Of a stretch of 64,000 nt of DNA, positions 1 through 7,043 are shown in pieces. Made by a program: the position numbers and the translations under genes. The notes under the pieces are model-generated. The model searched no databases. It was not told the DNA's origin and was given only the letters and a program-made list of their open reading frames with translations. Every line of letters begins with the position of its first letter. Positions within the stretch are counted from its first letter, which is position 1. The DNA is from Microbacterium oryzae (GTDB taxonomy: Bacteria > Actinomycetota > Actinomycetes > Actinomycetales > Microbacteriaceae). Location: contig NZ_CP032550.1 of the NCBI RefSeq assembly GCF_009735645.1, positions 1,364,001-1,428,000 of the forward strand, read 5' to 3'.

Positions 1-1
1 C

Positions 2-211
2 GTGTTCATCGTCGTCGTGACGGGCGGGCCGCGACTGGGAGCGCTCTACGCGGGAGGGTTCGCCACGATCGCGGCGACATGGTTCGGCGAGAGCGGCAGC
101 GCGTGGCTGCCGCCGCTCCTCGGCGGACTGCTGGTCGTGGCGATCACCACGGCCATCCTGCGGGCCTTCCCGCGCTTCCGCGGATACGACGCGGAGAACC
201 CCACCCTCTGA
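2..211 (+). CDS. C-terminal end of an MFS-type transporter (partial)
   Basis: Only the last 69 codons are in the window; the reading frame is open to the left edge, so the true start lies outside. The visible part has one to two hydrophobic helices and ends in a short charged tail. The GGPRLG motif before a final pair of helices, and a tail of the form FPRFRGYD, resemble the C-terminus of EntS-like (MFS_3) exporters, where a G-P-R-L-G element opens helix 11. Family assignment is an inference from a short fragment; substrate cannot be said. The gene converges on the YceI gene and a 12-bp hairpin separates them. Confidence 0.5.
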   Translation: MFIVVVTGGPRLGALYAGGFATIAATWFGESGSAWLPPLLGGLLVVAITTAILRAFPRFRGYDAENPTL

Positions 212-225
212 GCGGCGCCGGGTAC

Positions 226-261
226 GCGAAGAGGCCGACCCCGCAGGGCCGGCCTCTTCGC
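226..261. terminator. Bidirectional terminator hairpin
   Basis: Perfect 12-bp inverted repeat, GCGAAGAGGCCG at 226-237 and its complement at 250-261, with a 12-base loop. It lies between the convergent transporter end (211) and the YceI gene end (267), so it can serve both strands. The minus-strand exit has no long T run. Confidence 0.75.
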
Positions 262-266
262 ACGGG

Positions 267-815
267 TCACGCGGCGAGCGCGCCCTGCAGATCGAGCGTG
301 ATCTTGACGTCCTTGCCGACGAGCACGCCGCCGGTCTCGAGCGCGGCGTTCCACGTCAGGCCGAAGTCCTCGCGGTTGATCGACGCCACGGCCGTCGCGC
401 CGGCCTTGTAGTTGCCCCACGGGTCGGTGCCGAAGCCGCCGAGCTCCAGCTCGAACGTGACCGGGCGCGTGACGTCCTTGATGGTGAGGTCGCCGTCGAC
501 GAGCAGGTCGCCGCCGTTCTCGCGGACGCCGGTGCTCGTGAACGTGAGCGCGGGGTGCTGCTCGACATCGAAGAAGTCCGCGGACCGCAGGTGCTGGTCG
601 CGCCCCTCGTCCTTGGTGTCGAGGGAGGCGGCGTCCGCCGTCGCGGTCACCGACGCCTCCAGGACGTTCTCGGGCAGGACGATCGTCGCCGACTTCACCG
701 TGAACGCGCCGCGCACCTTGGAGATCATCATGTGCCGCACCTCGAAGCCGACCTCGCTGTGCGCGGGGTCGAGCTCGTAGGTGCCGGGGCGGTAACCGGG
801 GATGTCGATGGTCAT
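267..815 (-). CDS. YceI family protein
   Basis: 182-residue protein of the YceI (lipocalin-like) family, whose members bind isoprenoid-type lipids. Visible family signatures are the opening G-T-Y-E-L-D-P-A-H-S-E-V-G-F strand, the S-A-D-F-F-D-V-E-Q-H-P segment near the middle, L-T-I-K-D-V-T-R-P-V, and the closing region with R-E-D-F-G-L-T-W-N. There is no signal peptide, so this is the cytoplasmic form common in Actinobacteria. The ATG start at 813-815 is preceded by a good ribosome site (GAGGAG). It is a single-gene unit with hairpins on its 3' side. Family confident; the physiological ligand is unknown. Confidence 0.9.
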   Translation of the reverse strand: MTIDIPGYRPGTYELDPAHSEVGFEVRHMMISKVRGAFTVKSATIVLPENVLEASVTATADAASLDTKDEGRDQHLRSADFFDVEQHPALTFTSTGVRENGGDLLVDGDLTIKDVTRPVTFELELGGFGTDPWGNYKAGATAVASINREDFGLTWNAALETGGVLVGKDVKITLDLQGALAA

Positions 816-925
816 GCGTGCTCCTCAGAGGTCCTTCGCCGCATCTGCGGCGTCACATGAGCACAATACCCATTCGCCTGCATATATTCCAGCTTTCCCG
901 ACATTCGTCGGAACCGGTCATGGCA

Positions 926-956
926 AAGCGCCGCACGGATGGCCCGTGCGGCGCTT
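926..956 (-). terminator. Terminator after the FKBP gene
   Basis: A 13-bp perfect stem (AAGCGCCGCACGG at 926-938 with 944-956) and a 5-base loop, 15 bases past the stop codon of the minus-strand FKBP gene. Read on the minus strand the stem runs into T residues (complement of A925-927), a standard intrinsic terminator layout. Confidence 0.8.
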
Positions 957-971
957 CGCGAGGATGTCGGG

Positions 972-1352
972 TCAGGCGACGGCGAGGAGGTCGATGATGA
1001 AGATCAGCGACTTCCCGCTGAGGAAGTGGCCGGCGCCGGCAGGGCCGTACGCCAGGTGCGGCGGAATCACGAGCTCGCGGCGGCCGCCGACCTTCATGCC
1101 GGGGATGCCGTCCTGCCAGCCCTGGATGAGGCCGCGCAGGGGGAACTGGATGCTCTCCCCGCGGTTCCAGGACGAGTCGAACTCGTCGCCGGTCTCGTAC
1201 TCGACACCCGCGTAGTGCACGGTGACGGTGTCGCCGGGCTTCGCCTCCGCGCCGTCGCCCACGATGATGTCGCGGATGGCCAGCTGGGTGGGGGCGGGCC
1301 CCTCGGGTGCGTCGAACTCGGGCTTGGTGCGTTCTGCGCTCATATCCTCCAT
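972..1352 (-). CDS. FKBP-type peptidyl-prolyl cis-trans isomerase
   Basis: A 126-residue single-domain FKBP that catalyses prolyl cis-trans isomerisation in folding proteins. The fold signature is complete: V-T-V-H-Y-A-G-V, the F-D-S-S-W active-site segment, G-L-I-Q-G-W-Q-D-G-I-P-G-M, I-P-P-H-L-A-Y-G, and a closing L-I-F-I-I-D-L-L. No signal peptide, so cytoplasmic. The start is ambiguous: ATG at 1350-1352 has no clear ribosome site, while a second ATG at 1341-1343 has GGAGG only two bases upstream; the annotated N-terminus may be three residues too long. It is divergent from the LuxR-type regulator at 1435. A second, lipoprotein FKBP lies at 41602-42600. Confidence 0.9.
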   Translation of the reverse strand: MEDMSAERTKPEFDAPEGPAPTQLAIRDIIVGDGAEAKPGDTVTVHYAGVEYETGDEFDSSWNRGESIQFPLRGLIQGWQDGIPGMKVGGRRELVIPPHLAYGPAGAGHFLSGKSLIFIIDLLAVA

Positions 1353-1434
1353 GATGCCCGCTTCTCGCCGGGGGCGCGCCGGTACAGCGACACATGACGC
1401 GTCGAATGCCGCTATGTCGCCGCAGTTGGGCAGA

Positions 1435-2997
1435 ATGAGCCGCGTGAGGAGTGTTCCGCCCAGCTCTGAGCCCGCAGAGCCCGCCAGGAGCGTCGCGGCG
1501 CGCGTCTATCGCGCCCTCGCGCACCGCGCATGGGAGGATGCGCTCCGTCTCGTCGAGGCGAACTGGTCGGAGCTGCTCTCGACGAACGCGGCAGCCATCC
1601 GCGCCGTCATGAGCACCGTGCCGCTCGAGCTCGTAGAGAGCGACGCCCGCTGGCGACGCGTGCGCGACTACCTCGAGACCGTGCCCGGCGGCCGGGCGCC
1701 GACGGTGCATCTCGCGCCCTCCTCGGCGTTCGCGGAGGCGATGGCTCTCACCGAGGAGGCCAAGCACATCTCACAGCGCGGCGACCTCGCGCCGGCCCTC
1801 AAGACGGTGCGGGAGGCACGCGCGGCCTACATGACCGCGAGTGCGCAACGGCGCGGCGGCACGCTGGCCGACCTTCCGCGGCTGCTGCTCGTCTGGGGCG
1901 GGATCGAACTGGCGGGAGGCGATCCGGGCATCGCGCTGGACGAGCTGACGCGCGCCTACTCGATGGCACACGCGGGCGGAGTGCCGCAGATCGCGCTGAT
2001 CGCGGCGTCCGAGGTGGCATGGCTTCATGCGCTGGAAGGGCGAGCGGAAGCGCGCGACGACTGGGTCGCGTACGCGGAGGCCATCATGCACGGAAGCCCG
2101 CGGCCGCTGCCCTCGCCGATGTCGCTGCAGCTCAGCCGAGCGCTCGCCCACTACGACGAACTCGACTTCGCGGCCGCCGGACGGGAGGTCGACGCGGCTC
2201 GCGCCATCAGCGCGGGGCGGATCCCCGCCGAGGCGCGCCTCTGGGAGCTGGCTGTTGTCTCGCTGCTCATCGCCGCGAAGGACCCGTCGTCGACGGCCAC
2301 CCTCGCAGACCTCGAGCAGCCGGACCTCCCCGGGCGGGTGCAGGCGCGGGGAGGCGAGCTCGCCGTCGCCCGTGCGCAGGCGCTGGCCCACCGCGGGCAG
2401 CTGGAGCGCGCCCGCGAGATCCTCGATGCGCTGCCGATGCCGCTCATCCCGAGCGCCCGCGCGCAGCGCGCCGCCGTCCATCTTCTCCGCGGCGATCGCG
2501 AGCGAGCGGCCCAGGACGGGCACGCCGCGCTCGATGATCTCGGGCGTCCCCGTGCCGCCGTGACCGCGGCCGTCGTGCTGGCCGTCCTGCTCCTCCGGCG
2601 CGACGACCCGGAGGCCGGACCCGCCTTCCGTCGCGCGGCCGTGCTGGCCGCCGCCCACCGGGTGCCGGTCGCGCTCACCTGCGTGCCGCGCGAGGACTTC
2701 GACGCGCTGGCGGAGATCGCCGATCTCTCCGACGGCGAGCGCGATGCCGTGTCGACCGTGCGGGCCGCCGCCGTGCGCTTCCCGCCGTCCCCGCAGTCGG
2801 GCGGTCTCCGGGTCACCGAGCACGAGCTGGCCGCGCTGCGGCTCCTCGCGCAGGGCAAGAGCACGGCCGCGGCCGCGGCCGCCCTCGGCGTGAGCCCGAA
2901 CACGATCAAGAGCTTCCGACGCCGCGCGTACGCCAAGCTGGGCGTCAGAACCCGCGAGGAGCTGGTCGTCGCAGCCGCAGCACACGGACTGCTGTGA
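1435..2997 (+). CDS. LuxR-type HTH regulator with helical-repeat N-terminus (paralogue 1)
   Basis: 520 residues. The C-terminal ~60 residues form a LuxR/GerE helix-turn-helix (V-T-E-H-E-L-A-A-L-R-L-L-A-Q-G-K ... V-S-P-N-T-I-K-S ... A-Y-A-K-L-G-V), which should bind DNA. The first ~450 residues are Ala/Leu/Arg-rich helices without a P-loop, resembling the TPR-like part of MalT/LAL regulators but lacking their ATPase. It shares length and N-terminal pattern with the next gene, so the two look like a tandem duplication. ATG 1435 is chosen because an upstream extension would overlap the divergent FKBP gene; GTG 1444 is an alternative. The effector and targets are unknown. Confidence 0.8.
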   Translation: MSRVRSVPPSSEPAEPARSVAARVYRALAHRAWEDALRLVEANWSELLSTNAAAIRAVMSTVPLELVESDARWRRVRDYLETVPGGRAPTVHLAPSSAFAEAMALTEEAKHISQRGDLAPALKTVREARAAYMTASAQRRGGTLADLPRLLLVWGGIELAGGDPGIALDELTRAYSMAHAGGVPQIALIAASEVAWLHALEGRAEARDDWVAYAEAIMHGSPRPLPSPMSLQLSRALAHYDELDFAAAGREVDAARAISAGRIPAEARLWELAVVSLLIAAKDPSSTATLADLEQPDLPGRVQARGGELAVARAQALAHRGQLERAREILDALPMPLIPSARAQRAAVHLLRGDRERAAQDGHAALDDLGRPRAAVTAAVVLAVLLLRRDDPEAGPAFRRAAVLAAAHRVPVALTCVPREDFDALAEIADLSDGERDAVSTVRAAAVRFPPSPQSGGLRVTEHELAALRLLAQGKSTAAAAAALGVSPNTIKSFRRRAYAKLGVRTREELVVAAAAHGLL

Positions 2998-3016
2998 TGA
3001 GGACGAAGGAGCGCAG

Positions 3017-4579
3017 ATGGCCGATGGCGACCTGAGCGAGGCGAGAAGAGACGTCGCATCGCGCATCTTCGACGCACTGGCGGACGAGCGCTGGCACGAT
3101 GCGATGGCGACCGTGGAGGAGAACCTCGCCGAGCTGGTGAGCTTCGATCCCGTCCTCATCCGCACGGTCGCCGATACGGTTCCCACCTCCGCACTCCGCC
3201 GCCGGCCGCGCTGGTGGGCGCTTCGCCAGTACGTGACGCACCTGGTGGCGGCACCGGAGAAGCCGCCCGTGTTCCCCGACATCGACGTCGAGGTGCCCGA
3301 GCAGCTGCCGCCGGCCGACCGCGTCGTCCTGCTGACCGGACGGGTCGCCTCCTTGCGGTCCCGTGGACTGTTCAGAGAGGCGGCCGATCTCGCCGATGCC
3401 GCGCGCGATGCCCTCCAGGCCATGACCGCGGCCGAGCGCGCGGCCATCCGCAGCCTGCTGCCGCTCGTGCTCGTGCAGTGGGGGGTGACCATCGCGGCGG
3501 ACGGCGACCTCGTCCGCGCGGCGGACGTCCTCCTCGAGGCGCACAGCGCGGCCGAGGAGACAGGCAACGTGCGCATGGCGCGGGAGGCGGCGGGCGAGCT
3601 GAGCTGGGTCCACGCGATCCTCGGCGACGGCGCCGTCGCCGACCTCTGGCTCGAGAGGGCGGCGCGCCTGCGCGCGCAGTACCCCGGCATGAGGTTCGTG
3701 CGCGCGGCGGACGACCTCGGCGCGGCCTACCGGGCGAGCGACGCCCTCGATTTCGACCGCTGTCTGGGCCTCCTCGACGACGAGAGCACGCTCTTCGAGG
3801 AGCTGACGCTGCCCGCAGCGGGCCTGCGTGCCATCGTCGGCTCCCGCGCCCGTTCCGCTCACCCGGTCTACAGCCTGGCGCGCCTGCAGGTCGCGGTCGA
3901 GGGGACGCGGCCCGGCCTCAGCGAGGGCGGGCTGAACGCGGCGGTTCTCGCCGTAGCGCGCGGCACCGTCCTCACCTACCAGGGCCTGCACGAGGCCGCC
4001 CTGCTCGCCCTCGAGCGGGCGCCGGCCATGCACCCCCAGGCCGAGGGCCTGCTGCGCACGCGGCGCGCGAGCGCGTACCTCGGCCTCGGCGAGACCGGCC
4101 GCGCGCTGCGCGAAGTGGCGCGCGAGGATCAGAGCCGAGCCCCGCGTGTCCGCGTGGAGGCCCTCGTCCTGCGCGCGACGGCGCTGTGGCGCGAGGGCGA
4201 CCGGGATGGCGCGGTGACGGCATTCCGGACGGCGTGGGAGACGTCGCAGGCGAACGGCCTGCGCGCTTCGCTCGCGGTCGTCCCCATGGCCGACCTCGAA
4301 GCCCTCGCCGCGGCATCCGGATGGTCGGGGCCGCTCCCCCAGCCGCCCGGCGAGCGCCTGCTCATGCCGGCCGCGGACTACCGCTACGAGCGGCTCACCG
4401 CGCAGCAGCTCGCGGTGCTGCGCGCGGCCGCCGAGCACGAGCGTCTCGCCGACGCGGCCGCACAGCTCGGCGTGAGCGCCAACACCGCCAAGGTGCACCT
4501 GCAGGCCGCGTACCGTCGCCTCGGCGTCTCCGACCGCGCCAGCGCGATCGCCGAGGGCCACCGGCGGGGACTGCTGTAG
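3017..4579 (+). CDS. LuxR-type HTH regulator with helical-repeat N-terminus (paralogue 2)
   Basis: Also 520 residues and paralogous to the preceding gene. Both begin with a V-A-x-R-x-x-x-A-L-A ... W-x-D-A ... V-E-x-N ... E-L ... I-R ... T-V-P ... R-W pattern and end with a LuxR-type helix-turn-helix (L-T-A-Q-Q-L-A-V-L-R ... V-S-A-N-T-A-K-V-H-L-Q-A-A-Y-R-R-L-G-V), the latter from about residue 456. No nucleotide-binding or receiver domain is visible. It starts 19 bases after its neighbour with a good ribosome site (GAAGGAG), so the pair is probably one operon. The last recognition-helix residues differ between the two, suggesting different DNA targets. Function unknown beyond transcriptional control. 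Confidence 0.8.
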   Translation: MADGDLSEARRDVASRIFDALADERWHDAMATVEENLAELVSFDPVLIRTVADTVPTSALRRRPRWWALRQYVTHLVAAPEKPPVFPDIDVEVPEQLPPADRVVLLTGRVASLRSRGLFREAADLADAARDALQAMTAAERAAIRSLLPLVLVQWGVTIAADGDLVRAADVLLEAHSAAEETGNVRMAREAAGELSWVHAILGDGAVADLWLERAARLRAQYPGMRFVRAADDLGAAYRASDALDFDRCLGLLDDESTLFEELTLPAAGLRAIVGSRARSAHPVYSLARLQVAVEGTRPGLSEGGLNAAVLAVARGTVLTYQGLHEAALLALERAPAMHPQAEGLLRTRRASAYLGLGETGRALREVAREDQSRAPRVRVEALVLRATALWREGDRDGAVTAFRTAWETSQANGLRASLAVVPMADLEALAAASGWSGPLPQPPGERLLMPAADYRYERLTAQQLAVLRAAAEHERLADAAAQLGVSANTAKVHLQAAYRRLGVSDRASAIAEGHRRGLL

Positions 4580-4592
4580 CCCCCGGACAAAG

Positions 4593-4642
4593 ACTCAGCG
4601 CTCGGGCCGCGGCGATGCCTGCGAGACTTCCGAGCGCTGAGT
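4593..4642. terminator. 13-bp inverted repeat between convergent genes
   Basis: ACTCAGCGCTCGG (4593-4605) and its exact complement (4630-4642) flank a 24-base GC-rich loop. It lies between the ends of the LuxR-type gene and the prsW gene. The loop is long for an intrinsic terminator and no T run follows, so a protein-binding operator or a Rho-type region is also possible. Confidence 0.5.
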
Positions 4643-4697
4643 TGGTCTGAAGCAAGGATGCGCCCGCTGCGAGCGGCTGTCAAGACCCGATGTGCGA

Positions 4698-5909
4698 TCA
4701 GCGCGCGAGCAGCTCCTGGCGGGTGCGGGCGGCCCGTGCGAGGAGCGCTCGCTCGTCGTCGGCCGCGCGCGCATCGCGCCCCGAGACCGCGCGCTGCCGC
4801 GTCGCGGCGAGGGCGGTGGCGTCGCGGATGAAGGACTTCATGAGCGCGGACCGGTCGCCGCGCAGGGTCCGGGCCCAGGCCATCCCCGCCCGTCGCCCCA
4901 CCGGAGTCGCGAGCATCTCCACCTCCTCGGGGGTGAACCAGCCGGCGACCGCGTACTCACCCAGCCGCGCCTTCGTCAGCCGCTCCTCCTCGTGCCGCAT
5001 CCGCACGAGCAGGAGCGTGAACACGATGAACAGCGGGACCTGCAGCACGACGTAGAGGTGCAGGAAGCCCTCGAGGCCGGTGAACGCGGCCGAGCCGTTC
5101 CACAGCGCGTGCAGGGCCATCGCGCCGATGAGGCCGCCGACCCAGGGGCGGAGGCTCCCCGCGAGCGACGCGCCGCCGCGCACCGCCCGGCCGAGCGCGT
5201 AGCCGGTGACGGCGGTGAACATCGCATGCGCGAACGGCGAGAGGAGCCCGCGCAGGATGAAGGTCCAGGTCAGCGAGCCCGCGCCGCCCTCGATCACGGA
5301 GACGGCGAAGTACTGGATGTTCTCGGTGAAGGCGAACCCCGCCCCGACGAGCGCGCCGTAGACGACGCCGTCGACCGGGCCGTCGAACGCGCGACGCCCC
5401 ATGAGGAGGATGAGCAGCACGCCGATTCCCTTGCCCAGCTCCTCCACGATCGGCGCCTGGATGACGGTGCCCGCGACATCCCACAGCGGCGAGCGCGGCA
5501 GCACGAGGTGCACGCCGAGGTCGACCAGCAGCGCGAAGCCGACGGAGGCGATCGCACCCCACGCGAGGGCGAAGATCACCAGGCTGCGCGGCTCCGGCTC
5601 CCAGCGGTCGACCCAGAGCATCGCGGAGACGACCAGTGTGAACGGGGCGAGGGCCAGCACGAGCCCGACGATCGAGGCGGAGGTGCCGAGCGCGCTCGTG
5701 AAGTACGACACGAGTCCGAACAGGAGCACGGCGAGGACGGCCCAGAGCCAGAGCCAGGTCGAGCGGCCGCGTCGGGTGGGCACGGCCGGCAGGTGCGGCT
5801 GCGTCGCCCCTCCCGCGGGGATGACGGCGCCGGACCCGCGACGGGGCTGCTCGAAGGCGGTCGCGAAGGGCTCGGACGACGGAGGGTTGAGCCCGGTGCC
5901 GTAGGTCAT
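4698..5909 (-). CDS. PrsW-family intramembrane metalloprotease
   Basis: 403 residues with a Pro-rich cytosolic N-terminus of about 50 residues and then roughly eight membrane helices. The PrsW catalytic signatures are present in order: E-E-L-G-K in P-I-V-E-E-L-G-K-G, F-A-F-T-E-N, and H-A-M-F-T. These Glu and His residues are the predicted metal ligands of the family, whose founding member in Bacillus starts site-1 cleavage of an anti-sigma factor. In Actinobacteria the substrate is generally unknown and no sigma/anti-sigma pair is adjacent here. A C-terminal cytosolic helical region of ~90 residues, rich in Arg and Ala, follows the last helix. The gene stands alone, convergent with the LuxR pair. 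Confidence 0.88.
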   Translation of the reverse strand: MTYGTGLNPPSSEPFATAFEQPRRGSGAVIPAGGATQPHLPAVPTRRGRSTWLWLWAVLAVLLFGLVSYFTSALGTSASIVGLVLALAPFTLVVSAMLWVDRWEPEPRSLVIFALAWGAIASVGFALLVDLGVHLVLPRSPLWDVAGTVIQAPIVEELGKGIGVLLILLMGRRAFDGPVDGVVYGALVGAGFAFTENIQYFAVSVIEGGAGSLTWTFILRGLLSPFAHAMFTAVTGYALGRAVRGGASLAGSLRPWVGGLIGAMALHALWNGSAAFTGLEGFLHLYVVLQVPLFIVFTLLLVRMRHEEERLTKARLGEYAVAGWFTPEEVEMLATPVGRRAGMAWARTLRGDRSALMKSFIRDATALAATRQRAVSGRDARAADDERALLARAARTRQELLAR

Positions 5910-5973
5910 GCCTCACAGCCTAGGGCGCGCGTTTCCGGCGGTTCCCTCACGCGCTGCGGTCGGACACGGCCGA

Positions 5974-5979
5974 TAGCCT
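5974..5979 (+). promoter_or_regulatory. -10 element for the FAH-family gene
   Basis: TAGCCT ends 7 bases before the ATG at 5987, the geometry of a leaderless transcript. No clear -35 box. Confidence 0.5.
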
Positions 5980-5986
5980 TGAGATC

Positions 5987-6856
5987 ATGCGCTTCGCCCA
6001 CGTGATCTTCCCCGAGGACACCGCCGTCTCTCTCGCTCTCGTCGACGAAGCGGGGGCGCTGGCCGTCTCGACGCTCATCCCCGACGCACCCCGCACGCTC
6101 GAGGAGCTCATCGCGCGGGGCCCCGCCGCGCTCGAGGAGATCCGCGCCGCGCGCGTCGGCCACGACGGCGAGCCGATGCCGGTCGCCGACGTCCGCTTCG
6201 CGCCGGCCATCCTCACCCCGCCCGCGATGCTGGCGGTGGGTCTGAACTACGCCGCGCACTCGGGCGAGCTCAACCTCAAGACCGACGACACCCCGACGGT
6301 GTTCACGTTCTGGCCCAACTCCCTGCAGGCGCACGACGGCACCACCACCTGGTCCCGGCGCATGAGCGAGGCCGTGGACTACGAGGCGGAGCTCGGCGTC
6401 ATCATCGGGCGACCGGCCAAGGACGTCTCCGAGGAGGAGGCGCTCGACTACGTGTTCGGCTACACCGTGGTCAACGACATCTCCGCGCGCAACATCCAGT
6501 ACTCCGAGGCGCAGTGGTGCCGCTGCAAGTCCCTCGACGGCTTCACGCCGGTCGGTCCCTACGTGGTGACCGCCGACGAGATCTCCGACCCGCAGGACCT
6601 CCACATCTGGACGCGGGTGGACGGTCACATGATGCAGGACGCCTCGACGGGCCAGATGGTGCGGACGGTGGCGCGGCTCATCGCGCACCTGTCGCAGGGC
6701 ATCACCCTGCTGCCGGGCACGCTCATCTCCACCGGAAGCCCCGGCGGCTCCGGCTTCTCGCGCACGCCGCAGGTGCTGCTGCGCGACCGCTCCACCGTCA
6801 CCGTCGGCATCGACGGCATCGGCGAGCTGACGACGCACTGCCGGATGACGGACTGA
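5987..6856 (+). CDS. Fumarylacetoacetate hydrolase (FAH) family protein
   Basis: 289 residues, cytoplasmic. It has a short N-terminal domain and an FAH C-terminal domain from about residue 75. Signatures are A-V-G-L-N-Y-A-A-H, Y-E-A-E-L-G-V-I-I-G (metal-binding Glu residues), F-G-Y-T-V-V-N-D-I-S-A-R-N, and the closing I-S-T-G-S-P-G-G. The family includes acylpyruvases, 2-keto-4-pentenoate hydratase/isomerases and oxaloacetate decarboxylases; sequence alone does not choose among them. No catabolic partners are adjacent, so a housekeeping C-C hydrolase or decarboxylase role is as likely as aromatic degradation. The start is supported by the -10 element 7 bases upstream. Confidence 0.88.
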   Translation: MRFAHVIFPEDTAVSLALVDEAGALAVSTLIPDAPRTLEELIARGPAALEEIRAARVGHDGEPMPVADVRFAPAILTPPAMLAVGLNYAAHSGELNLKTDDTPTVFTFWPNSLQAHDGTTTWSRRMSEAVDYEAELGVIIGRPAKDVSEEEALDYVFGYTVVNDISARNIQYSEAQWCRCKSLDGFTPVGPYVVTADEISDPQDLHIWTRVDGHMMQDASTGQMVRTVARLIAHLSQGITLLPGTLISTGSPGGSGFSRTPQVLLRDRSTVTVGIDGIGELTTHCRMTD

Positions 6857-6881
6857 CGCGAGCACTCGCCCGAGGCGTCGG

Positions 6882-6948
6882 GCCTGCGGGCGGGGCTGCG
6901 CTTGCCGGCTTGCGGGCGGGAGCTTGCGGGCGGGGGCTGCGCTTGCCG
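6882..6948. repeat. Short GC-rich direct repeats
   Basis: The strings TGCGGGCGGG and GCTGCGCTTGCCG each recur within 67 bases, making an imperfect duplicated unit of about 40 bases directly left of the 72-bp palindrome. No coding sense is apparent. Confidence 0.6.
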
Positions 6949-6950
6949 CC

Positions 6951-7022
6951 AGACGATGTCGTCTCGCCGCCGGGACACGGTAAGTCGCGTTGTTCCGTGT
7001 CCCGTCGACGAGACGACATCGT
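6951..7022. repeat. 72-bp compound palindromic repeat, copy 1
   Basis: Outer arms AGACGATGTCGTCTC (6951-6965) and GAGACGACATCGT (7010-7022) enclose an inner 10-bp stem, CGGGACACGG (6971-6980) with 6995-7004, and a loop centred on CGCG (6986-6989). Each outer arm is itself a near palindrome (AGACGA-TG-TCGTCT). Copy 2 at 29468-29539 has exactly the same length and 56 of 72 identical bases, with both outer arms invariant. This copy lies between the convergent FAH and aspA genes, where the hairpin could also end transcription. Reading frames that appear across it are probably spurious. Confidence 0.85.
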
Positions 7023-7043
7023 GTGACGAGCTGGCGCGTCCCG

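Noticed and set aside
6860..7026. Small protein frames across palindrome copy 1 and similar ones across copy 2
   Set aside because: The shared amino acids come from the repeated DNA, in several frames and both strands, which is a repeat artefact and not protein conservation.
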